Origin: an uncultured Alphaproteobacteria bacterium
GTDB taxonomy: Bacteria; Pseudomonadota; Alphaproteobacteria; Rickettsiales; UBA1997
Assembly (NCBI GenBank): GCA_903927415.1
Contig: CAIYMZ010000154.1
Coordinates: forward strand, 1 to 12,189
Length of the DNA stretch: 12,189 bases
Direction: 5' to 3'
Of this stretch, positions 6,408 to 12,189 are shown in pieces; the stretch's first letter is position 1; the number at the start of each line of letters is the position of its first letter. The notes under the pieces are model-generated. The model did not search any database. It was given only the letters and a program-made list of their open reading frames with translations, and was not told the origin of the DNA. The position numbers and the translations under genes are program-made.

Positions 6408-8537
6408 ATGAAAAAAATTTTAGTCATCGGCTCTGGCGGCAGAGAGCATGCGGTTTGTGAGCAGTTTAAAAAATCGCCGCAAGAGATAAAAATTTTCGCA
6501 CTTCCAGGCAATGCTGGGATTGCTGCGATCGCTGAAATCGTTGATTCAATCAAGCAAAATGAACATCAAAAAATTATTGATTTTTGTCAGCGCGAAAAAA
6601 TTAATTTTGTTTTTGTAGGGCCGGAACAGCCTTTAGTTGAAGGACTTGTCGATGATTTAGAAAAAAATAAAATTCGCGTTTTCGGACCGTCAAAATTTGC
6701 AGCACAGCTCGAAGGGTCAAAAATTTTTATGAAAAAAATCGCCGATGAAAATGGCGTGCCGACTGCTGCTTACGAAACTTTTCTTGATGAAAAAAGCGCC
6801 GCTGAATTTGCTAAAAAATTGGGATTTCCTTGCGTTGTTAAAGCCGATGGGCTAGCTGCTGGCAAGGGTGTGATCATCCCACAAAATTTGCAGGAAGCTG
6901 AAATTGCGATCAAAGAAATTCTCTCAGGAAAATTTGGCGAGGCCGGAAAAAAAATAATCATCGAAGAATTTCTCGACGGTTTTGAAGCCAGCTATTTCGT
7001 GCTTTGCGACGGAAAAAACTTTATTCCGAATTTTATCCCCTTGGGCTTCGCTCACGATCACAAAAAAGTCGGCGAAAATGAAACCGGTCAGAACACGGGC
7101 GGCATGGGCACCTTCGCCCCCTCACCTTTCATCGACGCCGAAATGGAGAAAAAAATTATCGCCGAAATTATCACGCCAACGCTACGCGGCCTTGAAAATG
7201 CTGGCGCGCCATTCCGCGGAATTTTATTCGCCGGCTTGATGATCGGCAAAAACGGACCGAAACTTTTAGAATTCAACGTGCGCTTCGGAGACCCTGAAAC
7301 ACAGGTTATTCTACCCAGAATCAAATCTGATTTTGTCGCATTAATCGAAGCCGCAATTGACGGAAATCTCGACCAATTTCAAATTGAATTTGACGCCGAA
7401 AAAAAATTAGTTTGCGTCGTGATGTGCGCCAATGGCTATCCCGAAAACTATGAAAAAGGCAGTGAAATCAAGGGTTTGGAAGAAGCTGCAAAAATTCCAA
7501 ACGTAAAAATTCTTCACGCCGGCACGATAAAAAAAGACGGAAAAATTTTAGCAAATGGTGGACGGGTTTTAAACATCGTCGCCGAATCAGATTCCTTCAA
7601 ATCCGCGCGGGATAAGGCTTACAAAGCTATTGATTTGATTGATTGGGCAACAGGATTTTGTCGAAATGACATTGCTAAAAAAGCCGTTGGAATAAAAGCG
7701 GCAGTGATCGGTGATCCGATTTCGCACTCGCTTTCACCAAAAATTCACAATTTTTTTTTAGAAAAATATAAAATTGATGGAAGTTATGAAGCGCTACAAG
7801 TGACAAAAAATAATTTGTCAGAAGCGGTTGCCAAACTAGTTGATTCAGGCTTTGCTGGCTTTAACGTCACCCTTCCACACAAGGAAGAAATCTTCAAAAT
7901 TTGCGATTATAAAAGTAAAACTGCTGAGCTAACTGGCGCAGTTAACACTGTGATCATTACTCCCGATAAAAAACTTTTTGGCCATAATTCTGATGCCGAA
8001 GGATTTTTAAATAATCTAAAAAATTCTCAGCCCGATTTTGATTTAAATGGTAAAAATGTTTTTGTTATCGGAGCCGGAGGAGCTGCGAGGGCTGTGGTTT
8101 ACGCATTAATAAAATCTGACGTAAAAAATATTTTCATAACCAATCGCAGCGAACTTCGCACAACAGAATTAATCAAAAATTTTGCCGATTTCGCGCAGCA
8201 AAAAAAATGTGAATTAAAATTTTTGGACAAAAAAAAATTTGAAAAAAACTTAAATCAGTGTGATTTGCTCGTGAATTCAACACCGCTTGGAATGCTTGGC
8301 CAAGCAGTTTTGGAGCTCGATTTAAAAAACCTAAAAAAATCTGCACTCGTTTATGACATCGTTTACAAACCGCTAATGACAGAACTTTTAAAAACCGCAG
8401 AAGCCCGTGGGAATCAAATCTTGACTGGAATCGGCATGCTAGTTTTTCAGGCCTTGATTGGCTTCGAAGCTTGGTTTAAACAGAAACCTGAAATTGATGA
8501 AAAATTATTCGAAATTTTATTTAACCAAAACTCTTAA
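6408..8537 (+). CDS. purD-aroE: PurD-AroE fusion: GAR synthetase + shikimate dehydrogenase
   Basis: One 709-residue frame carries two complete enzymes. Residues 1 to about 425 are phosphoribosylamine-glycine ligase (PurD, ATP-grasp, second step of purine synthesis): GSGGREHA (8-15), KADGLAAGKG (145-154), GGMG (231-234), metal-binding Glu288/Asn290 in EFNVRFGDPETQ, and the usual C-terminal end CRNDIAKKAV. Residues about 430-709 are shikimate dehydrogenase (AroE, NADPH-dependent reduction of 3-dehydroshikimate): SHSLSP with shikimate-binding Ser441 and Ser443, NVTLPHKE with catalytic Lys492, Asn513, GHNSD with Asp529, NADP loop GAGGAARA (555-562), TNRS, and GIGMLVFQA. Both halves match normal lengths and keep their catalytic residues; almost no linker separates them. 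No ATG, GTG or TTG codon lies in frame at the junction before the AroE domain. No Shine-Dalgarno sequence precedes ATG 6408. The next gene follows after 4 bases. Confidence 0.94.
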   Translation: MKKILVIGSGGREHAVCEQFKKSPQEIKIFALPGNAGIAAIAEIVDSIKQNEHQKIIDFCQREKINFVFVGPEQPLVEGLVDDLEKNKIRVFGPSKFAAQLEGSKIFMKKIADENGVPTAAYETFLDEKSAAEFAKKLGFPCVVKADGLAAGKGVIIPQNLQEAEIAIKEILSGKFGEAGKKIIIEEFLDGFEASYFVLCDGKNFIPNFIPLGFAHDHKKVGENETGQNTGGMGTFAPSPFIDAEMEKKIIAEIITPTLRGLENAGAPFRGILFAGLMIGKNGPKLLEFNVRFGDPETQVILPRIKSDFVALIEAAIDGNLDQFQIEFDAEKKLVCVVMCANGYPENYEKGSEIKGLEEAAKIPNVKILHAGTIKKDGKILANGGRVLNIVAESDSFKSARDKAYKAIDLIDWATGFCRNDIAKKAVGIKAAVIGDPISHSLSPKIHNFFLEKYKIDGSYEALQVTKNNLSEAVAKLVDSGFAGFNVTLPHKEEIFKICDYKSKTAELTGAVNTVIITPDKKLFGHNSDAEGFLNNLKNSQPDFDLNGKNVFVIGAGGAARAVVYALIKSDVKNIFITNRSELRTTELIKNFADFAQQKKCELKFLDKKKFEKNLNQCDLLVNSTPLGMLGQAVLELDLKNLKKSALVYDIVYKPLMTELLKTAEARGNQILTGIGMLVFQALIGFEAWFKQKPEIDEKLFEILFNQNS

Positions 8538-8541
8538 TTTT

Positions 8542-8832
8542 ATGACCATTCTAAAATCAATTTTTAGCATCATCAAAACAACCATTCTTTCTCTTTTTTT
8601 AATTTGCTTGGTGATCTTCATGGTCAATAATCGCGATGCCGTGACCATTCATCTTCACCCACTTCCATTCGACATCGAAACTAGAATTTTTGTGGTGATG
8701 ATTGTGCTTTTTGTTTGTGGATTAATTTTTGGACTCCTCGCTTGTTCTCAAAATATTTTAAGCAGAATTATCGCAGGTTTTCAGGACAAAAATAGAATTA
8801 AAAAACTCGAGAAGCGGGTTAAAAAAAGTTAA
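8542..8832 (+). CDS. Small LapA-domain (DUF1049) inner-membrane protein
   Basis: The 96-residue protein has two membrane helices (about 12-28 and 48-68) separated by a short segment NNRDAVTIHLHPLPFDIETR, then a basic, Lys-rich tail (KNRIKKLEKRVKKS). The pattern helix - NN(R/S)xxVTxxLxPLPF - helix with GLIFGLL - charged coiled tail is that of the lipopolysaccharide assembly protein A domain family. In enterobacteria LapA works with LapB in controlling LPS synthesis; no lapB is visible here, so the role is only suggested by the domain. The start is ATG 8542, 4 bases after the purD-aroE stop, since the frame upstream only overlaps aroE. No Shine-Dalgarno sequence is seen and coupling to the fusion gene is likely. 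Its stop codon overlaps the convergent ftsL stop by 4 bases. Confidence 0.78.
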   Translation: MTILKSIFSIIKTTILSLFLICLVIFMVNNRDAVTIHLHPLPFDIETRIFVVMIVLFVCGLIFGLLACSQNILSRIIAGFQDKNRIKKLEKRVKKS

Positions 8833-9215
8833 AATGAAACCCTCTCCACAGATTGGCCAGATTCACTAGCAACCACCTCTCCACCTTCAATTTTCTGATA
8901 ATTTGCGAAGTAATATTTTTCTAATTTCTCTTCATTTTTGATTTGGCTGGCAAGTGCGTAGCCGTTATTTTCTAGATAGCGCGAGGCTAGAATGCGAAGC
9001 CTTTCCGGCCTTGTGAGATAAACCCACTCAACTTCCAAAAGTTGAATTTCATCTTCGTAAGCAGCAATTTCATTTTCGGTTTTTACGACTCCATCTTGCA
9101 AAGCTTCGACTTTAAATTGGACCACAAACATCAACAAAATACTAAGTGCAACTGACGCAACTAGCGCGCAATTTGCGAAGTAAAATTTGTTTAATGATTG
9201 CCAAAGCTCTTTCAT
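8829..9215 (-). CDS. ftsL: Cell division protein FtsL (alphaproteobacterial type)
   Basis: FtsL is a bitopic septal protein that bridges FtsB/FtsQ to the FtsW-FtsI synthase and activates septal peptidoglycan synthesis. From ATG 9215 the protein has 128 residues: a short cytoplasmic N-terminus, one membrane helix (about 13-33), a predicted coiled-coil segment (about 36-62, TENEIAAYEDEIQLLEVEW) and the motif EWVYLTRPERLRILA (63-77), characteristic of alphaproteobacterial FtsL, then an acidic periplasmic tail. A longer version starting at TTG 9239 would overlap rsmH by 17 bases; the ATG, 7 bases after the rsmH stop, is preferred. The call rests on topology, motif and its place after mraZ-rsmH. 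The usual next gene, ftsI, is absent: the gene runs into convergent lapA-like DNA. Confidence 0.88.
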   Translation of the reverse strand: MKELWQSLNKFYFANCALVASVALSILLMFVVQFKVEALQDGVVKTENEIAAYEDEIQLLEVEWVYLTRPERLRILASRYLENNGYALASQIKNEEKLEKYYFANYQKIEGGEVVASESGQSVERVSF

Positions 9216-9222
9216 TTTTCTG

Positions 9223-10269
9223 TTAAATTCTAATCGCAACCCTCATGCGAGCTGAGCGCGCACGCGGGTTGGCAGCGATTTCTTCCTCGGTTGGAGAAAT
9301 CGCTGACTTGGTTATTACGTGAAAATTTTTTGCTGAATTTCCTTGTTGAATTTCGGGCTGATATCTTGAAACAACTTGGTCTGCGCCCGATTCTTTTTTG
9401 AGAAAATTTTTGACGATTTGGTCCTCGAGAGAGTGAAAAGAAACGACGATTAAGCGTCCGCCTTTTTTTAGCAGAGTAACAGATGAGGCCAAGGCGCCCT
9501 TAAGTTCATCCAATTCCTGATTCACAAAAATTCGCAGCGCTTGAAAAGTTTTTGTTGCTGGATCGGTTTTGAAATAACCGAAGTAAAAAGAGCGAACAAT
9601 GTCGGCCAATTCACGACAAGTTGTGATCGGTTTTTCGGTGCGTTTTGCGATAATTTTTTTAGCAATTTTTTTTGCTTTCGGCTCTTCGCCAAATTCTTTG
9701 ATGATACGTGAGAGCTCTTCTTCACTGGCTTCGTTAACAATTTCAAAAGCACTGAGGGAATTTTTTTGATCCATTCTCATGTCGAGCTTCGCGTCAGAAT
9801 CAAAAGAAAATCCGCGCGATTTATCGTCGAATTGCATTGATGACACACCGATGTCGAACACCATCCCATCTAGCTTCGCAACGTTTTTTTCTGCTAAAAG
9901 TTTTTGCGAATCAGAAAATTTTCCGCGCAAAAAAATAAAATTTTCTCCGAATTTTTTTGTTAATTTTTCTGCGAATTTTTCTGCTGATTCATCGCGATCA
10001 ATTGCGTAAAGCTGACATGCTGCTTCATCAAGAATGGCCTGTGAATATCCACCTGCACCAAAAGTTCCATCGAGGTAAATTTCATCTTTTTTTGGAGCTA
10101 AATTTTTGATTACTTCTGCTAATAAAACTGGCTGATGAAATATGCACCTCTCCAACCCCCCATCCCCCTCCTCTCCTAAATAGGAGAGTAGGGGGAGGTC
10201 GCGCATTCGCTTCGCTACGCGTCGACTTCTTTGCGGCAAAAGATCTGATTTGCAAAAACTTTTATTCAT
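9223..10269 (-). CDS. rsmH: 16S rRNA (cytosine-1402-N4)-methyltransferase RsmH with N-terminal extension
   Basis: RsmH (MraW) N4-methylates C1402 of 16S rRNA in the decoding centre using S-adenosylmethionine. Family motifs: HQPVLLAEVI (45-54), DGTFGAGGYS (67-76, SAM loop), AIDRD (Asp91), FDIGVSSMQFDD (138-149), SRGFSF (151-156), DMRMD (163-167), RTEKPITTCRELADIV, FQALRIFVNQELDEL, GGRLIVVSFHSLEDQIV and the C-terminal NPRARSARMRVAIR. At 348 residues it is about 35 longer than usual, because residues 1-44 precede the normal start of the fold. Part of this extension is encoded by a G/C-rich palindromic repeat (see 10160-10198). Start choice: ATG 10269 overlaps the mraZ stop as ATGA and has an AGGTGG sequence 5 bases upstream, the only good Shine-Dalgarno in the window. 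ATG 10206 and TTG 10155 are shorter options. Confidence 0.95.
   Translation of the reverse strand: MNKSFCKSDLLPQRSRRVAKRMRDLPLLSYLGEEGDGGLERCIFHQPVLLAEVIKNLAPKKDEIYLDGTFGAGGYSQAILDEAACQLYAIDRDESAEKFAEKLTKKFGENFIFLRGKFSDSQKLLAEKNVAKLDGMVFDIGVSSMQFDDKSRGFSFDSDAKLDMRMDQKNSLSAFEIVNEASEEELSRIIKEFGEEPKAKKIAKKIIAKRTEKPITTCRELADIVRSFYFGYFKTDPATKTFQALRIFVNQELDELKGALASSVTLLKKGGRLIVVSFHSLEDQIVKNFLKKESGADQVVSRYQPEIQQGNSAKNFHVITKSAISPTEEEIAANPRARSARMRVAIRI
10160..10198. repeat. Palindromic repeat inserted in the 5' coding region of rsmH
   Basis: The core 10171-10188 is CTCTCCTA-AA-TAGGAGAG (8-bp stem, 2-base loop). After one mismatch the pairing continues outward with TCCCCCT (10163-10169) against AGGGGGA (10190-10196), and one further C-G pair after another mismatch, giving a stem of about 16 bp. 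The composition is unlike the A/T-rich surroundings. Read on the minus strand it encodes roughly residues 24-37 of the RsmH extension (DLPLLSYLGEEGDG) in frame. This is the behaviour described for Rickettsia palindromic elements; membership of a particular family cannot be judged here. Confidence 0.75.
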
Positions 10270-10715
10270 TTCACCACCTTCAAAAGATTGAGCTTGTCTT
10301 TCGCGCCTTTTTTAGCTTTCACCATGTGCTCATCAAATTTTTCCGGCTGCCAAATTTCAAAAATCGAACCTTTGCCAACGAAGGTGACTGTGGACTTGAT
10401 CTTCACTTTTTTAAGCATGGATTCCGGCAAAATCACACGACCATCAGCATCGATCGTAAGTTGCACCGAAGCGCCGAGTAGCGCTGCTGCTAGAGAATCG
10501 CGCTCTTCAGAAAATTGATCTAGATTGTCAATTGATTCGGAAAGCTTGCGGATGCGCTCAATGTCACAGCCCTCAATGCAATCGTTGGTAAAGGATTCAT
10601 AAACGATCATTCCCGAAAATTCTGGATTCACCAAAGACGCACGGAACTGCGGCGGCACTGATACGCGGCCCTTTGCATCAATTTTGTTTGTGAAAGCGGA
10701 AAGAAATAACGCCAC
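10266..10715 (-). CDS. mraZ: Transcriptional regulator MraZ
   Basis: MraZ is a DNA-binding ring-forming protein that controls the division and cell wall (dcw) cluster, usually repressing its own promoter. Two SpoVT/AbrB-like halves are visible, each with the DxxGR signature: DAKGRVSVPPQFR (13-25) and DADGRVILPESML (89-101). At 149 residues it is the usual length. The N-terminus MALFLSAFTNKIDAKGRVSV matches the alphaproteobacterial style. The start codon is GTG (10715-10713) with no Shine-Dalgarno upstream. Its TGA overlaps the rsmH ATG as ATGA, so the two are translationally coupled. Upstream lie a strong candidate promoter and a phased array of TGGnn boxes, consistent with autoregulation. 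Confidence 0.95.
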   Translation of the reverse strand: MALFLSAFTNKIDAKGRVSVPPQFRASLVNPEFSGMIVYESFTNDCIEGCDIERIRKLSESIDNLDQFSEERDSLAAALLGASVQLTIDADGRVILPESMLKKVKIKSTVTFVGKGSIFEIWQPEKFDEHMVKAKKGAKDKLNLLKVVK

Positions 10716-10775
10716 TGGAGAAATTTTGGATTATTTGGAGAAATATGGAAATTTATGGGAAAATTATGGATGGAA
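10716..10775. promoter_or_regulatory. Phased TGGnn array, probable MraZ operator
   Basis: On the plus strand TGG(A/G)N occurs at 10716, 10727, 10736, 10746, 10756 and 10767, with an extra TGGAA at 10771. The steps are 11, 9, 10, 10 and 11 bases, about one helical turn. MraZ of E. coli is known to bind direct TGGGN repeats separated by 5 bases, the same 10-base period. The array covers the predicted -10 of the mraZ promoter and the leader up to the GTG start, fitting autorepression. Here the TGG strand is the one opposite to mraZ coding; I cannot verify which orientation the known operators have. TGGA rather than TGGG is the commoner box. Confidence 0.55.
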
Positions 10776-10788
10776 ATTCTTGTGTCAA
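10761..10788 (-). promoter_or_regulatory. mraZ: Candidate sigma-70 promoter for mraZ-rsmH-ftsL
   Basis: Read on the minus strand there is a perfect TTGACA (10788-10783), a 16-base spacer and TAATTT (10766-10761). Transcription would begin near 10754, giving a leader of about 40 bases before the GTG start. The -10 lies inside the TGGnn array, so MraZ bound there would block the promoter. The prediction rests on consensus match only. Confidence 0.5.
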
Positions 10789-10877
10789 CCACGAACTTCT
10801 AAAAAAATTGTAGAAAAAGATTTAACCACTCTTAGCTTGCGACGCCTTACCGTTTCTAATTCCATCCTACTTCTCAG

Positions 10878-12116
10878 ATGACCTACAACCAACCAAATGA
10901 TAGTGGAAAGTTCGGCCAATTTGGCGGGCGCTATGTTGCTGAAACCTTGATGCCAGCCGTGTTGGAGCTTGGAGAGGCTTACAAAAAAGCTAAAGCTGAT
11001 CCAGAATTTCAGAAAGAATTTGCTTATTATTTAAAAAACTATGTCGGTCGTCCAAGCCCGCTATATCTCGCTTCGCAGCTCACTAAAAAAATTAACGGCG
11101 CAAAAATTTATCTAAAACGCGAGGACTTAAACCACACCGGATCGCACAAAATTAACAATTGTCTCGGCCAAATTTTGCTCGCTAGAAGAATGGGCAAGAA
11201 GCGCATCATTGCTGAAACGGGAGCTGGTCAACATGGCGTCGCAACTGCCACAGTTTGCGCACTTTTTTCACTGCCTTGCGTGATTTACATGGGCGCAAAA
11301 GATGTAGAAAGACAGGCACAAAATGTTTTCCGCATGAAGCTCCTCGGAGCAGATGTAGTGCCGGTTGAGAGCGGTTCCAAAAGTTTAAAAAATGCCATCA
11401 ATGAAGCGATGCGCGACTGGATCACCAATGCTCGCGAAACCTATTATTTGCTCGGCACCGTTGCCGGCCCGCACCCTTATCCAGCAATGGTTCGCGACTT
11501 TCATTCAATCATCGGCACCGAGGCAAAAGAGCAGATTCTAGCAGCGGAAGGAAAGCTGCCCGATGCCCTTGTGGCCTGCATCGGTGGCGGTTCGAATGCG
11601 ATCGGATTATTTTATCCATTTCTTGAAACTCCCGTAAAAATGTTCGGTGTTGAGGCGGCTGGAAAGGGCTTAAAAACTAACGCTCACGCCGCGTCAATCG
11701 CGGGCGGAAGTGTTTCGGTGCTACACGGAAATAAAACTTATTTTCTGCAAAATGACGACGGACAAATTCAAGACGCGCACTCTATTTCCGCGGGCCTAGA
11801 CTATCCCGGCATCGGTCCCGAACACGCTTATTTGCACTCAATCAAACGCGTCGAATATGTCAGCGCCACTGATGCAGAAGCCATCACCGCCTTTCAACTT
11901 CTGTGCAAAACGGAAGGAATTATTCCCGCTTTAGAATCATCGCACGCAATTTCCTACGCTTGTAAATTGGCAAAAAAAATGAAAAAAAATCAGACTATTA
12001 TTGTGAATTTATCTGGGCGCGGAGACAAGGATATCAACACCGTAGCAACCGCTTTGTCGTCATCCTTGGCCCGAAAGGATCTCAGGAGTTTGGCTTGGTG
12101 TTTATACCCAACCTGA
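10878..12116 (+). CDS. trpB: Tryptophan synthase beta subunit TrpB
   Basis: TrpB is a PLP enzyme that condenses indole, delivered from TrpA, with serine to make tryptophan. Signatures: FGQFGGRYVAETLMP (12-26), GRPSPLY (57-63), KREDLNHTGSHKINN (80-94) with PLP lysine Lys91, ETGAGQHG (113-120, catalytic Glu113), the phosphate-binding GGGSNAIG loop (about 236-243), GLDYPGIGPEH, and NLSGRGDKDI near the end. The core is a complete type-1 TrpB. The usual C-terminus would end soon after VATAL; here it continues with about 16 extra residues (SSSLARKDLRSLAWCLYPT) encoded by the repeat that begins near 12057. There is no Shine-Dalgarno sequence before ATG 10878. It is divergent from mraZ, with no trpF upstream; any trpA would lie beyond the window or elsewhere. 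Confidence 0.97.
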   Translation: MTYNQPNDSGKFGQFGGRYVAETLMPAVLELGEAYKKAKADPEFQKEFAYYLKNYVGRPSPLYLASQLTKKINGAKIYLKREDLNHTGSHKINNCLGQILLARRMGKKRIIAETGAGQHGVATATVCALFSLPCVIYMGAKDVERQAQNVFRMKLLGADVVPVESGSKSLKNAINEAMRDWITNARETYYLLGTVAGPHPYPAMVRDFHSIIGTEAKEQILAAEGKLPDALVACIGGGSNAIGLFYPFLETPVKMFGVEAAGKGLKTNAHAASIAGGSVSVLHGNKTYFLQNDDGQIQDAHSISAGLDYPGIGPEHAYLHSIKRVEYVSATDAEAITAFQLLCKTEGIIPALESSHAISYACKLAKKMKKNQTIIVNLSGRGDKDINTVATALSSSLARKDLRSLAWCLYPT

Positions 12117-12189
12117 TTCAAGATACCGAACTTTTACAACTGGACCCCGCAACAAGTGCGGGGTGACAACTCATACTCAGTGTCACCCC
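12057..12189. repeat. Interspersed palindromic repeat overlapping the trpB 3' end
   Basis: From about 12057 the sequence changes to a string of inverted repeats. ATCCTT (12062-12067) pairs with AAGGAT (12075-12080). ACCCCGCA (12144-12151) pairs with TGCGGGGT (12157-12164), 8 bp with a 5-base loop. GGGGTGACA (12160-12168) pairs with TGTCACCCC (12181-12189), 9 bp with a 12-base loop. The last two overlap, so they are alternative folds. GTCATCC...GGATC and CCCCGCAACAAGTGCGGGG patterns are reminiscent of dispersed repeats in Rickettsiales-type alphaproteobacteria. The right boundary is beyond the window. It could double as the trpB terminator, though no T-run is seen. Confidence 0.65.

Noticed and set aside
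7672..7710. Two separate genes purD and aroE joined by a sequencing indel
   Set aside because: The frame stays the same across the junction and both sides align to family ends without a gap; an indel would shift the frame. A substitution removing a stop cannot be excluded from one sequence, so this stays as a check under the fusion finding.
10684..10881. Possible trp leader peptide: an open frame with Trp codons at about 10755 and 10770, ending in an ATGA overlap with trpB
   Set aside because: It starts inside mraZ or needs a TTG start, has only two separated Trp codons, lacks a Shine-Dalgarno sequence, and I see no attenuator hairpin with a T-run before trpB. The TGG codons are explained by the TGGnn array.
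12144..12189. Start of a CRISPR array at the window end
   Set aside because: The inverted repeats overlap and differ from each other; there is no direct repeat with regular spacers.

Overview
The window looks like part of the chromosome of an A/T-rich alphaproteobacterium. The best lineage clues are the MraZ N-terminus (MALFLSAFTNKIDAKGRVSV), the FtsL tail motif EWVYLTRPERL and the LipA N-terminal style. Genes for tryptophan, shikimate, purine, pyridoxal phosphate and lipoate synthesis argue against a fully reduced intracellular parasite. The palindromic repeats inside and between genes resemble those of Rickettsiales-type genomes. The lineage assignment is inference from protein flavour only; there is no rRNA in the window.

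Layout: (1) 1-804 (+) is the 3' part of a major facilitator transporter, overlapping pdxJ (776-1498, +). (2) 1499-1638 is a repeat-filled gap with a perfect 22-bp palindrome and a twin-hairpin element. (3) uvrD lies on the minus strand (1639-3828), and a second copy of the twin-hairpin element sits just upstream of it (3853-3938). (4) A minus-strand run phoU > lipA > alpha-carbonic-anhydrase-like lipoprotein (6312 down to 3959) has gaps of 3 and 8 bases and is probably one operon. (5) A 95-base divergent spacer with a large imperfect inverted repeat separates phoU from a plus-strand gene encoding PurD fused in frame to AroE (6408-8537), followed by a small LapA-domain membrane protein (8542-8832). 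(6) A minus-strand division cluster mraZ > rsmH > ftsL (10715 down to 8829) runs convergently into it and stops after ftsL. (7) trpB (10878-12116, +) is divergent from mraZ, and its last codons run into an interspersed palindromic repeat that fills the window end.

Most genes are ordinary housekeeping genes. The unusual points are: the PurD-AroE fusion joining two unrelated pathways; a carbonic anhydrase fold that appears to have lost two of its three zinc-binding histidines; two copies of a BIME-like pair of REP hairpins with compensatory base changes in the stems; palindromic repeats that have become coding sequence at the N-terminus of RsmH and the C-terminus of TrpB; and a helically phased array of TGGnn boxes over a good mraZ promoter. 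I see no phage, defence system, CRISPR array, tRNA or rRNA, and no clear case for a wholly new multi-gene system.
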